Assembly: GCF_901933205.1 (NCBI RefSeq)
Contig: NC_044572.1
Span: 75,265,465 to 75,329,464, forward strand
Direction: 5' to 3'
Origin: Camarhynchus parvulus
Taxonomy: Eukaryota; Chordata; Aves; Passeriformes; Thraupidae
Length of the DNA: 64,000 nucleotides
In this document: positions 26,799 to 38,225 of the stretch, piece by piece
How the letters are laid out: each line of letters opens with the position of its first letter
How positions within the stretch are numbered: position 1 is the first letter of the stretch
Program-made: the position numbers and the translations under genes
The notes under the pieces: model-generated
Told to the model about the DNA's origin: nothing
Databases searched by the model: none
Seen by the model: only the letters and a program-made list of their open reading frames with translations

Positions 26799-29084
26799 CT
26801 ATTACTTGACTGTTCTGCAAAAGTGTTTTTTAGTTATCTGTGATTTTGATTAAATATTCTCCATCAAATCCCAAGAATGTGTCTCAGGTTAAATTCTGTT
26901 CAAAGCAGATTAACCTTGTGAAAAGCCTTTCTGAGCCCAACTAACTGAAACTGGTATCTAGCTTACTTGAGAATCGAGTTAACAGAATTATTGAAAAGAA
27001 GATTCTAGGTCTTGAAATATTTGGGATGCAAGTGTGTGTGTGTGTTTTGGATTTTTTGTCTACTGTTATTATTTTTTTAAGAAAGCATCCACAAGGTGAT
27101 CTCTCTAAACTTGACCCAAAAATAACATTTAAATAATGGTTTTTCTTCAGATCTAGGGATGTCTCAGAATAGTACTTGCATACTTAAAGTTAAAAAGATG
27201 CTTTTTTGGTGGATCAAATTCAAAATAGTTAAATTTCACACTTTCAAAAGTGTGTAGAATGTCCTCTATAGGTATTAGTTGCCATGCTGGGAATGTGACA
27301 GGATTTCTTTGCAAAATTATTTTCAATATATGTCAGTGTTATAGACTTTAATGCATAACTGTCTACATTTTTACTAACTAAATAAATGTTAATTATTTGC
27401 CTACAGCTTTCATTTTCTTTTCAGTATAAATTATTGCAGCCTTCAAGTTTTTGTTACTTATATAAAATGAATGTGTTTCAAATGATATATTACATCTTTC
27501 TTTTCTAGAACATAAGATTATTGAGGTTAAGTACAGGGTTTGTTTTATAATATGTTTGAAAATCACACAGGGCCATAAGGATGCCTACAGAAGAAGGCTA
27601 AGAGAAGTAAATATAGCATTCTAGAAAATATTATGAAAAAAATAATAAGTGTTGACATGAATACTATGTTAAGTAAATGCTCTTCATAACCAGGGAAATT
27701 ATGAAAGAAGTTTTAGTTTGTATTTTAAGGAAAATGACTCAGAAATGGTAGACTATACTACTAGTGTAAACTGAATGCTTGTGGACTTATAATTCCTTTT
27801 AAGTCAATAGAATATGAGCAGTAATTAATAAAGGTGCTATTTTAATCATTAGATACTTTTAAACTGAGATAACAATATTAAAAAAATAACCCAGACCTTA
27901 TGTTAATTAATGCTTGATATATCATTTATTATGAAATTAATTCTGCTAATAGAAAATACATGAGGTTTCTGTATTCCAAAGGAAATAAATCTGTTCAACA
28001 ATAAAGTCTAATATATAGGATAATTCAAAAAGAATGAATAACCAATGTTTAAATGTGAAAAATTATTCAGTCTGTGCCTCCCAATGTAAAGGGATTTTTA
28101 AATTTTTTTTGTTATCTTGATTATGATAATAATATAACTAAGTGTATATTGTATTTGTTTTCAGAGAGTCCATCAACAGTCCCTCAAGATGGCAATATTG
28201 TTTTCTGCATAGCCTTGCCTTGATCCATTTTATGTGGTCCTTGAACCTTAATCTAAAATGTTAACAAGATGATTTGTCTTCTGCATTATTTATGCACAAT
28301 GCAGAATCAGCTAACCAATAAAGAGTAATGTTATTAGCTCACAGTATTGTTACAAATATTCCTGCTTTTTGTTTTGATTCTCTAGAAGGCTGTATCCTAG
28401 AAGACAGAACAGGATAGTGTGATTTAGTGAAAACCAGAAGAATTAAACCTTTTTCTTGATCTACAAAAACACAAATCACTTTTTGTAAATGTTAAAAGAC
28501 ATTTTATGTGAGATTTAGCTAGAAAGATTAACACCAAAGAAGCATTATTTCCTTTTGAATTTATTATCTGTTTGAAAAAAAATAATGGAAAACCATTAAA
28601 ATACTAATGATGACAAGATATTTCAAATAATCTTACTGATATGCAGTCACTGGAAGAAACTAATTTATTTGCCTGCATTGCATAGCCTGATTTAGGTTGT
28701 GTACAATTAAATGCACAATTTTTTCACCTTTTCATCAATTCTGCATTCCTTGTATGTCTTCTTTAAATAATATTATGTTAACCAAGACAGTAAATGCAGG
28801 AATGTGACTTCAGGCATAGTGATAAACATGTCTCAGTGACACTTGTCTTCTCCATTTTATTTTTAATATTCTAAATGCTGTGCCAAACTCCTTTACCACC
28901 ACTTGTTTGAACAATAAAGGGTTCTCATCCCTTAGAAGTAGTTTAAAGGAATAAATAAAGTCTTTCTCCTCTAGTTTCTCCACACCTCACTTGTAGGAAA
29001 TAAAATCAAGTTATTTTTTTTTCTTTAAAGTCGTAGGTATCACTGAATTTTACAGTACAGATACAGCTGCTGAGTATAAAATCA

Positions 29085-29646
29085 TGTGTTGGTTTCAGCC
29101 AGGGTAGAGTTAATTTTCTTCACAGTGGCTGCTGTGGGGCTGTGTTTTGGATTTGTGCTGAACACTGGGTTGATAATGTAGAGGTGTTTTTGTTATTGCT
29201 CAGCAGGGCTCGCACAGAGCCAAGGCCTTTTCTGCTTTTCATACTGCCCTGCTGGTGAGGAAGTTGGGGGTGCTTGGAAGGTGGAAGGAGACAAAGCCAG
29301 GGCAGGTCACCCAAACTGACCAAAGGGATATTCCAGACTTTGTAAAGTGGTGAGAAGAGGGAGAAAGGGCAGGAGTGTGGACACCTTTGGTGTGATGGCT
29401 TTTGTCTTCCCAAGTCATCATTATATATGGATTACATCCTGGAGATGGCCAAGCAACTGCTTGCCCATGGGAAGCAGTGAATTAATTTCCTGTCTGTCTT
29501 TGTTTGTGTGTACAGCACTTGCTTTCCCTACTATGCTCTCTTTACCTCCACCCATGAGTTTTCTACCTTTTACCCTTCTGACTCTCTTCCCAGTCGCGCT
29601 GGCGAGAAGTGCGTGAGCCACTGCTGGCTGGGGCTAAACCATGACA
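29085..29646 (+). mobile_element. Endogenous retroviral LTR, family A (ERVL-like), solo
   Basis: It begins TGTGTTGGTTTCAGCC and ends GGGGCTAAACCATGACA, with TG and CA termini. The flanking five bases are AATCA and GATCA, a target duplication with one mismatch, in keeping with the 5-bp duplications of ERVL-type insertions. Landmarks shared with the minus-strand copy at 4953-5547 include TTTTGGATTTGTGCTG, GAGCCAAGGCCTTTTCTGC and CCCATGGGAAGCAGTGAATT. It is better preserved than that copy. No internal retroviral region follows, so it is a solo LTR. Antisense and sense frames of 60-97 codons across it are incidental. Confidence 0.88.
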
Positions 29647-29774
29647 GATCATAAATATAATTCCCAATAATATTGTTGTGTTTGTCCACTTCTGTCTAAA
29701 ATTGGTCTACAAAATATGTCAGAAAACATGTTTCAGTAGCCCTTAATGATACAGGAAGGAAAGGCAAGTAGAGA
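29647..29774. other. Short spacer between LTR and CR1
   Basis: Unique AT-rich sequence separating the family A LTR from the CR1 tail downstream. Nothing recognised. Confidence 0.5.
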
Positions 29775-30108
29775 GTAAATTCTTCTAGCAGCCTTTCTGT
29801 ACCTAAAGTGGACTAATAGGGAAGTGGGGCATGTAGGGACAGGACAAGGGGCAGTGGCTTTAAACTTAAGCAGAGTAGGTTTACAGTAGATTTTCGGAAA
29901 AAATTCTTTACTGTGAGGGTTGTGATGCACCAGAAGAAGGCTGCCCAGTGAAGTTGTGGGTGTGTAATCCCTGGAAGTGTTCAAGGTCAGAATGTGGCTT
30001 TGAGCCACCTGGTCTAATAAAAGGTGTCCCTGGCCATGGCAGGGAGGGTGGAACTAGATGACCTTAGAATCCCTTCCAACCCTAGTCATTTCTATGAATC
30101 TCTGAAAC
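29775..30108 (+). mobile_element. CR1 LINE 3' portion
   Basis: Plus-strand CR1 tail with landmarks in canonical order: AGGACAAGGGGCAGTGGCTT, AATTCTTTACTGTGAGGGTT, CCTGGAAGTGTTCAAGG, GGTGTCCCTGGCCATGGCAG, GGAACTAGATGACCTT and a closing CCCTTCCAACCC followed by TTTCTATGAATCTCTGA. The copy is 5'-truncated to about 330 bases and its reading frame is broken. The well-kept 3' end, and a terminal repeat of the ATTCTATGA type, distinguish it from the CR1 subfamily of the 45.8-kb copy, whose end reads TTCTGTGAGTCTA. Confidence 0.92.
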
Positions 30109-32934
30109 AGCTCTGAAATCCAGCTGGTTAAAATATACCTTTGGTTTGAACATTTGCTTTAAATTGTTTAACTGTTCCCTATTTTTGCATATTCTAGCAC
30201 TGGGTGCCTAAACAGGCAGACAGTGCAAAAGCTAAACAAAACATGCATCATCTCCAAATTCAAAAGGAACATTTTAATTCCATGGTCTTATCCTTCAAAT
30301 GTCAATCTGGATAACTGCAGCACCTGGACTTTAAAATGAACTGCATAACACAAGTGTTGGTGTAACAGAGATGAGATGCAAACTACAAAGCATGACCCTG
30401 GCATGAGATCTGCTGGAAAATCAGACAACAAACAAAAGATAAAAGGTGACCAGGGGATACAAACTAAAAGCTTACAGAATACAAAACAAACCACACAGAT
30501 AGAAAATAAATTTAAATAAAAGATAATGTAGGAAATTAAAAACTGATGCTGATTTTATTTGTATTACACAACTTCTAGCTTGTTTTCTTTTTTTTTTGGA
30601 GGGTGTTTTGCTGTTAATAGTTTTATTGGGTTTTTTGTTCTTGTGAACTAGCAATTAGCAATTTTGAAATAGAGATTGCTGTATAACTCATTTGCAATAA
30701 TTAAATCTATTCAAAAGCAATAATTTCAATGCCATTGTATATATATTCAATCCATGGCACAAAACCAAGGTAACAGTTTCCCCTATACCTACAGAATATT
30801 AATATCTCTCTGCTGACATTTCTGAATTATGATAATGCTATCAGTGCCAAATTATTTCCATTTATCACTGAATCTTCAGTGTTTTATAACACTGTGCATT
30901 AGAATTGAAGATTGACTAAAAATCAGTACACTAGATATTACATAAGATGTAAACATGTAACCTTACAATCAAAAGGATAAATTTTAAGAAAACATGACAT
31001 TGAGTAAAGCTGTACATATTCTAATTTTTTGTGTGCTAATTCAAATCCAGTATTTTGGAACTGTGAAGATTTTTCATTACTGTGCCCTAGTTTACAGAAT
31101 TTTTAGTTACACATTTCCCTTTAACAAACTGTGTTGTAGAAATGAACTTGTTTATATCATACCTAATCATATTCATGTCACGCAAGAAACAGTTCTTGCC
31201 TTCATTAGGCAATATTCATTTATTCCTAGAACAAATAAACAAACCCAAAATTTAGACTGATAAAAACCCTTTGTTACATTTTAAAAACCACAAATCTTAA
31301 TACTAAAATTGTGTAAGTGAGGTATTTTCATTGCACTACGCAGTGTGATGTCCCTGCTAGAACATGAGAAATGAGAACATGGACACTAGTTTAGCATAAT
31401 AGAAATGTTGCATCAGAGGAGCTATGTGATCATTGAAAGAGCAAAGTCATCTCACTTTTTGCTTGTCTTGTGAAGCCAGAAGGAAGGTAAGAACAAGAAT
31501 TCAATAACAGGTTCATTAAATATAAATGAAGGCCCATATTCCAGCTTTGCATCTACAGTGAGTGGTGCAAGAATAGAACATTTAGGAAGGAGCCCACCAG
31601 CATAGTATTTGTCTTTAGGACATGAAGAGCTGATGAAGTTTCAGGTTACTAATTCAAAGACTTATAAATACTGTCCATGTATAAAACAGATTAAGTACTG
31701 TATTATGGAAGTACATGATCAGTTTCACAGCTGCAGTTGCAATGAGGGATTTTTTCACAGCTACCACAGATTTTTTATATAACTCGTCACAAGTGCTTGC
31801 TAAGAGCTAAGAGTGCTTTTGGTTGACATAAAACAAGCTTAACTGTTAGAATAACCTGGAGATCATGAACAATTATTACTTGCTAGGAAGGTGAAAGAAA
31901 GATGGAAAAAGAGGTTTCATGTTCTAAATATTTTTGGTGATTAACATAGCTATCTTCGACTTCTGCTAAAATGCAACCTTCTGTATTTAATTCTAGGATC
32001 TAAATAACCTTTTTTTTTCTATTCACTTCCTACCAAACCTTTAAAATTTATTGAATCCACTTGAGAACAGTCAAGTCCTTCAATGCATGTGCATATGCTT
32101 CAAACAATTTTCCATCCTCACACAAATATCCAGAAACTATGAGGAGTTTTGAATGATTGATTTACTTCACTGGTTTTTTGAAAAAGCAGCAAGTAAATAG
32201 TGAGATGTTGATAAGCTATAAGTGAAGTCGTTTTTGGTACTCTCATCCCTGGAATCTAACTCTCATCTCTCCAAGTGATTTTTTATAAAGGTCCAAAAGC
32301 AATTGCTTTCCTCGGTTAGAAGACTGTTATTCATTACCTCTCTCTAAAACAAAACCATGAAAAATCAGCAGAGCTATTCAGGTTAGCAGTACCATTCATC
32401 CCTATCAAAATATGCAGTTAACTGAACACACCATGTTACATCTGAAGAGACTGTCAGATCTAATGAAAACATTCAGCTAAATAACCATCACAGTCTGCTG
32501 CCATTCCTAGGATGGCATAGACTCAACCTTGCATGGAAAAGGATCAAGTTCCACACCATACATTTTAAACTCTAGGGCTACCCACTTATGCATTTTTCCA
32601 CTGAGTTTTAACAGATGGAAATCTCATTTCAAAATGCTTCAGTATTAAGAGAAAGTTTCCCAAATGCTGACAGTGTAAACAGCAATTTGATCAATGCCAA
32701 AATTTTGCACTGGAATAAAAATGTTTGAAGTACTGAAAAATAGAAGTAGAAAGTAGAAGGGAAAAAAGCATGTTTTCAAAAAGGATTGAAATTTCTAAAA
32801 AACCTTTATTTTACTCAAAACAATATTTAGGTTTAAATCTTGGCAAGAAAAAATTACCAACTCTAATCTCCTCAAAACTTTTGTTTCGTATTTCGTATGC
32901 ATTTTTCACATAATCAGAGAGGTGTTCCAGTAAA
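30109..32934. other. Unique noncoding stretch
   Basis: No gene or transposon recognised. Short T-rich runs occur at 30.58 kb and 32.01 kb. Open frames are 88 codons or shorter and unremarkable. Confidence 0.6.
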
Positions 32935-33028
32935 GCAGCTTTTTTTTTAGTATGGTTCTTTCCTGTCCAGTTGAGGAGGGGAAGTAACAGGAGAGCTTGG
33001 TTAGCACCGCTTGTCTAGCAAAGGTCAA
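32935..33028 (+). mobile_element. Probable 3' tail fragment of a family B LTR
   Basis: TCCTGTCCAGTTGAGGAGGG followed by a GAGCTTGG segment and GCAAAGGTCAAC resembles the terminal 90 or so bases of the family B LTR. The minus-strand copy at 15318 ends with a GATGAGGAG segment and GCCAGGATCAAC. Only the tail is present, so this is either a truncated remnant or a chance resemblance over a short span. Confidence 0.5.
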
Positions 33029-35599
33029 CATCTAAGTAATGGGCATTGAAAACTTCAAGAAGCATAGATATTCCTCATCACACTTTTTCAACATATCTAA
33101 AGGGCAATTTATAGGGTGGAAGATACAGACCTTAGATGATAAATGTGAGCTAGATTATGAGTTGATATCACAGGCATCAGAAGAGGAGAAAGATACCTTT
33201 CAACTGCCACTATAAAAAAACATTTTTACATGCCCTGAGTTGGTGGGGACCTCACCTAAGGCCTTGGAAAATATCTCAGTTTCATGTCAGTGGATGGCAA
33301 CAAAAATTCCTCTAACAGTATCAGATCAGTAATCCTACTTTAGTAATAAGAATTTTGAAAGTACAATCATTAAACATACTCTTCCTCTAAGAAAATATTG
33401 CTTTTATGAACAAAAAGCACTGTCTTAATAATCACTCTGTCATAGCCACAACCATCTGTCCAAAAATATAAACTTAAAATAAATCTGTTAGATAGGGGTG
33501 CTTGTCTTGTTTTTCTCCATCCTCCAGTATACACAAATAAGGTTGGTGAAAACATGCTGCAATATGAGAGTCACTGGAACCATTGCAAAGTTTGCTATTG
33601 CTGGCAGTTCAGGAGCCCTAAAAAGAGTTACCTTTTTTTATTCCTAAGGCCATATTACAGTATGGGGAATTTTTAGGATCACTATAATTTTAAGAATTAG
33701 TATAAAGGTTTGTTCAGGCACATTTTAAGCATACACAAATGGAATAAGAAAAGCAATGACTGAGAAATAAATTCAGTTTTAATCCATGGAAACAGAATTA
33801 TAGTAATATTTCATTATTTATAAAGTTTATTAACACCTCAGAAAACAAACAAAAAAAAGAATAATATTTTATAAAAGCACCATCAGTCAGCAATAAGACC
33901 TAGGCCTCCTGAATTCTAACATAATATGTTATCAATAGGAACATACTGACTCTCATTATGTGTTGAAAAGGTGCATAGCAGTTTAATATTCTGAAAAAGA
34001 AAAGAAATAAGTATTTTTCTGATGCAATATCAATTATGACAATGACACAGTGACATTGTCCACACTCATTGCAAAAAAAATCATTCAAAGCAGTTCAGTG
34101 GCAGATTCTCGAATAATGTGCTTTTTTTTCACCCTTCAGACCAAGCTGCATCTCAAACAATGCAGTTGCACATTTTTATTCACAGCTACAAAAAGAGCCA
34201 GGCCTTCCTCCAAAACTAAATGCCTTAATGCATAAATCAAAATAAACTATACAAATCCTGAATAAGATATTTGGGAAAAAAAAAAAGAAAAATATTTGAT
34301 TTATTGTGTCTGAAATTACACTCAGTAATCCTTAGTAAAAAACGAATAATTATTTATAGGTACTCATCCCAAAACACTGAAACTTGAAATATCTTCGTAC
34401 AGTCAGCTAGGTTTAATGCTGTTTTTCATCTGCTGAAATATTAGATATTTGCATCATTGTCTTGTCACTCCTTCATGGATTTTGGGAGCTTCATGGACAC
34501 TGAATTATTTTTATTTTGCAGCCCATCAGGCAGTATTTTTTGTGTTTACCTTGCACTGATTATTTCTGTAAAAGAACTAATGGTAATATGATTGATCAGT
34601 TTTTTCTCTCTCACCCTTTTGATCAACATGCCAGAGGAAGGAGCTTTAACTGGTATATTTTAATAGCTTTAAATAAGTATTTGTCATGTCACTATGTTTC
34701 TGGAGCTTTATTTTTATATGATGAAAGGTAGAGTGTTTCATTCTTCTTCCCTTGCAGAACCATAAAAATATTAACTCTAATTTCTCCTTTGTTCATCTCT
34801 GTTCATATATAAATGCATATATAAATATGTATAAATATATATATTGATATATAAATGCAAAACCTGCAAGAATAAAAGAGGCAGAAACCAATGACCATAC
34901 TGAGTGAATGGTAAAGCTGCCAAAATGAATTTAACCTCAAATGTTGTGAAAAATAAATAAGATCTAGAAATAATTTCTACTTCTATCCATCTTTTAGTTT
35001 ATACAGAAAAGAATTACATGTTCTGCTAAGCTCTTGCAGGAATCCTACTGGAAATAAAGTGTTATATTTTTTTAATGAGAATTTACAAGACTTATGACAG
35101 CAATCACTTGAAAGCAAAATTTGCTAACAGTCTGCTATCTATCTCCATAGTTTGATTTTTAGCTATACTAACATGGTCTTAGTTTTCCTTATCCTGAGCT
35201 GGCTGACAGATCTCAGCCTTGGTTCAGTCAGTTTTCCTATTAAATCACACGAGCCACAGTCTGAGGTCTCTCTCTTAACTAGCTAGCACCCTACACTGTC
35301 ATCTTTTAAGAACTCTTCCTAACTACCTAAACATAAAACCTCGAGTTTTAGCTTAGATTTCTTTTTTTAAGCATTTTTGGATTATTTTTCTTTGAAGAAA
35401 ATAGAAGGTGCTCTTAGGCAGAAGGGAGCAAGGGCAGCCTATAAGTCAGTCTTTGTATGGAAGCAGGCAAATCCAACCCTGACCTTTTGAAACAATAATG
35501 AGCTGCTTAGCTCTACTCAGTCTACATGTGACTATATTTCCAATTATTTCCTCTAAACTCCCTGATACCTGACTTCATTCCTCTCTATAATAGTTTCAC
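33029..35599. other. Unique noncoding stretch
   Basis: No gene or transposon recognised. It holds an irregular AT-rich repeat near 34.8 kb, listed separately. Open frames are 71 codons or shorter with no domain features. Confidence 0.6.
34805..34858 (+). repeat. Imperfect AT-rich tandem repeat
   Basis: Repeated ATATAAAT units with variations (ATATAAATGCATATATAAAT and similar) over about 54 bases. This is low-complexity sequence likely grown by slippage. Confidence 0.85.
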
Positions 35600-35760
35600 C
35601 CCTTCATTGAAAGTGCTGTCAAGGGAGGTGGCTGAGTCACCATTCCTGCAGGTACTTAAAAGACATGTAGATGTGGCTCTTAAAGACGTAGTTTAGTTTT
35701 GGACTGACAGTGTTGAGTCAATGGCTGGACTTAAAGGTGAATCTAATTTTATGGTAATAG
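35600..35760 (+). mobile_element. CR1 LINE fragment
   Basis: A plus-strand CR1 segment near the end of ORF2 and the start of the 3' region: GGGAGGTGGCTGAGTCACCA, TTCCTGCAGGTACTTAAAAG, TAGATGTGGCTCTTAAAGAC and AATGGCTGGACTTAAAGGTG. It parallels the order GAGTCACCATCCCTGAAGGT to GGTTGGACTTGACAATCTTT in the copy at 45.8 kb. Both ends are missing, including the terminal ATTCTGTG repeat, so it is an eroded remnant. Confidence 0.8.
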
Positions 35761-36937
35761 CATCCTTCTTTGTATGTTTTGGTAAATAAAATAATGTAAT
35801 AAGCATGAAGTAGTCAGATGCAGTGATGATCAGGGTAACATTAAAACATAAATTAAGGGGATGTATTGTACAGCCTCTATTTGGGATAATGAATACTTGC
35901 CAGCATAAGCCATTCATATTTTTATAAATTCTTATGTAAAACAGACCTTTCATCCACCACTCTTATACATACCGGCAGGAATAAAACCCCTCATTATAGA
36001 CCTGATGTACTAAAAAACTCACAGACTGCAGTTAAGAAACTCAAGTAGAAATATCAAACAGAAAAGGAAAAAGAGTAATTTAGAATTCTGTATCAGTTTA
36101 CATTTTAACTGACCCCTTTAGATGAGAGAAACACTAGAAAAGCACAGTACCAAAATATTCTTGAGAAAGAACTATGCTTCAGAGAGGGTTGGACTACATT
36201 ATTCATCAGTGAATCCTGCATCAAATACTAGACAAGCTTAAATATGAAGCAGTTTTATTAGTTAGGTCAATTAAGACCAATTAAATTTTCTTGTATGCAA
36301 GATTTTGAAGAGATTTGAGATTCTTTCTTAAAACAATAAGAATATTTTGAGGACAAGCAATAACATTTTCAAAGACTTTTATTTAATAACATGATGTATT
36401 AATGTGGCACTTGTGACCAAATAAAGCATGTTAATCAAAGACAATTTGTCAAATGAGAACTTTTAAGTAGGTTTGTTTTGTTTGTTTGTTTGTTTGTTTT
36501 TGCATTAGTAAAGTATTACAGATTTATTCAATGTTATGAAAGATACAGTGCAGTATCTTTGACAAGGTGAACACTCAGAATTGAAACAAAGGGAGGTAAG
36601 AACTTCATAATCCCTTACCCTTGTAAGAGGAGAAAGTTAAAAAAAGGAAATTGAAAATCAAAGAGCTATTAAAAATAATCCTGACAGAATTAAACTAGAT
36701 TTCTGTGGTGATTTAAATAGAAACTGGGAATGAAACAGCAGATCAGGACTCTTAAAAGAAAAAAAAAATTCTAGAGATAGGAAATATGTATAACTAGGGA
36801 CTGATATTAGAAACTCTAAATTTTTCACACTTTCCTTGAGAAATCTGATAGCATCACAATAGGTAAGATTTCATAGTCCAAAATCAAGAGGGAATTATAA
36901 GCAACAGACAACTTGGAACTTAAATGGTTTCACCATG
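35761..36937. other. Unique noncoding stretch
   Basis: No gene recognised. It contains a TTTG microsatellite at 36.47 kb. GAGGGTTGGACTACATTATT near 36.19 kb faintly recalls a CR1 tail but is too short to call. Confidence 0.55.
36471..36501 (+). repeat. (TTTG)n microsatellite
   Basis: About seven TTTG units with one longer T step. Simple repeat. Confidence 0.93.
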
Positions 36938-37571
36938 TGTCCTGGTTTAGGGAACATTTGGTAGAAAATTTCCAAAGGGGGCCTGTCCAGAAAGCAAACC
37001 TACATGGCCCCTCCCTCCCCCCAACCGATTCGGGAAGAATTCCTCAGAGAGAAGTGGAAAGAACCTGTTTATTTAACAGGCACAGCACCCCGCAGCACAC
37101 AAAATGAACAATACCAGATGACACCACTCTGACAAAGATGACAAATTAAAGTGTCTCTCGGGGGGGGGGGGGGCGGTGGGGGGTGGTTGCTCTGTTCTCA
37201 GTCCCTCTGGCGCTGGGGCAGCTGCTGCAGCCACAGCGTGTAAATTCTCCGTGTTCCAAGGTCCCAGTCCGGAGCAGGTTCGAGATGGTCAAAAAAGGAG
37301 AGGAGAAAACAGTCCAGGAAGAAATCTGGACTGTTTAGCTAAACTAGCTAATGAACAGAAGCAAGAAAGCAAGCAGAAGCGAAGCAGAAGCAGAAGCAGG
37401 AGCAAGAGAGAGCAAAGCAAAAAACAAAGCAAAAAACAACAAAGCAGCACTGAGTACTGTCTGTGTCTCTGATAAGAAAAACCCAAATAAAACTTCCACT
37501 CTTCAAGACCAGTCTTAAAGGCACAGAACATATGAATGGGGATACAAGCATCATAACCTCACCCTAGGACA
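36938..37571 (-). mobile_element. Endogenous retroviral LTR, family D, solo, with perfect target duplication
   Basis: The element is bounded by TGTCCTGGTTTAG and CCCTAGGACA, so read on the minus strand it starts TGTCCTAGGG and ends AAACCAGGACA. The five bases CCATG occur immediately outside both ends (36933-36937 and 37572-37576), a perfect 5-bp target duplication that proves insertion and sets the ends exactly. Length is 634 bases. On the minus strand a polyadenylation signal AATAAA (plus-strand TTTATT at 37068-37073) lies in the 3' part, and a CTT/CTG-rich purine-pyrimidine tract covers 37365-37440. A run of 14 G (37160-37173) sits inside it. No internal retroviral sequence is present. Frames of 68-98 codons crossing it are incidental. 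Confidence 0.93.
37160..37187 (+). repeat. G-rich run, G-quadruplex-capable
   Basis: Fourteen G residues, then C, then further G blocks (GGTGGGGGGTGG). It satisfies loose G-quadruplex spacing rules on the plus strand. It lies within the minus-strand family D LTR, so on the element's sense strand it is a C run. Runs like this are prone to length errors in sequencing and assembly. Confidence 0.9.
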
Positions 37572-37576
37572 CCATG

Positions 37577-38095
37577 AATAAAATAGGGACTGGATGAGAA
37601 GGGCTTGGGGGTGCTGGTGGATGAAAGGCAGGACATGAGCCTGAGGTGTTCTTGCTCCCAGGAAGCCAACCATACACATCACAGAAGAGTGGCCAGAAGG
37701 TGGAAGGAAGTGATTCACCCCCTATACTCCACTCTCGTGAGATCCCACCCAGAGCAGTGTGTCCAGTTATGAGGCCCTTAGCACAAGGAAGACATGGGCC
37801 TTTTGCAGGGGGTTCAGATGAGGGCCACAAAAGTGATCAGAGGGCTGGAGCTGGTTGTTTTAGCCTGGAGAAGGAAAAGGCTCCAGGGAGACCGCATTGT
37901 GGCCTTTCAGTTCTTGAAGGGGCCCCACAAAAAAGATGGGGACAAACTTTTGAGCAGGGTTTGTTGCAATAGGACAGAAGGTAATGGCTCAGAACTGAGG
38001 GAAGATAGATATAGATTAGGTATAAGAATGAAAGATTTTATGATGAGGATGCTGAAACGCTGGAACAGATTTTTCAGAGGGATAGTCAATGCTGC
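37577..38095 (+). mobile_element. CR1 LINE, ORF2 C-terminal remnant
   Basis: Starting next to the family D target duplication, the plus strand shows the CR1 ORF2 tail. GGACTGGATGAGAAGGGCTT leads into a segment translating as VIHPLYSTLVRSHPEQCVQL. A frame from about 37794 then reads RATKVIRGLEL, LQGDRIVAFQFLKG, NRTEGNG and RYRLGIRM. These are the thumb and C-terminal blocks after the reverse-transcriptase core, normally followed by an HWNRLPRE-type block; here KRWNRFFRG is visible. The frame is open for over 90 codons but lacks the endonuclease and catalytic regions, and the CR1 3' end is missing because LTR-like sequence takes over at about 38.1 kb. It is a dead fragment. Confidence 0.9.
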
Positions 38096-38104
38096 TGGTA
38101 ACAT

Positions 38105-38225
38105 ATCAATGTTCCAGCTATTGCTGAGCTGTTCTTGCTCTTCCTCACCTGCTGGAAGTGAGTAGTCTGGGTATACACAGGAGGTTGGAAGGGGACATCT
38201 CTGGGGTGGCTGAGAGCTGACCAGA
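38105..38225 (+). mobile_element. Possible family A LTR fragment
   Basis: CCAGCTATTGCTGAGC, a CCTCACCTGCTGGAAGTGAG-type block, GGAGGTTGGAAGGGGACA and GAGAGCTGACC resemble, in order, the middle of the family A LTR at about 29.19-29.32 kb. There the matching landmarks are TATTGCTCAGCAGGG, TGCTGGTGAGGAAG and AAGGAGACA. The match is patchy. The piece joins CR1 on its left and family B-like sequence on its right without visible target duplications, so it may be a relic of recombination or part of an unfamiliar LTR variant. Confidence 0.45.

Larger units (their letters stand above)
16432..29084. other. Long unique AT-rich noncoding stretch
   Basis: About 12.6 kb without a recognisable gene or clear transposon. 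Open frames are at most 92 codons and lack domain features. Minor elements listed separately are a GTT microsatellite at 19.08 kb, an octamer/TATA promoter-like pair at 19.48 kb and a hairpin at 26.77 kb. Part of 19.15-19.62 kb is less AT-rich than its surroundings and may be an old LTR. Undetected regulatory elements are possible, since sequence alone does not show conservation. Confidence 0.6.

Noticed and set aside
29085..30108. Reading the LTR and the following CR1 as one provirus
   Set aside because: The downstream part is a standard CR1 3' end, not retroviral internal sequence, and a unique spacer separates them.
36186..36240. Possible CR1 tail (GAGGGTTGGACTACATTATT)
   Set aside because: Only about 15 bases resemble CR1 and no neighbouring CR1 landmarks follow.
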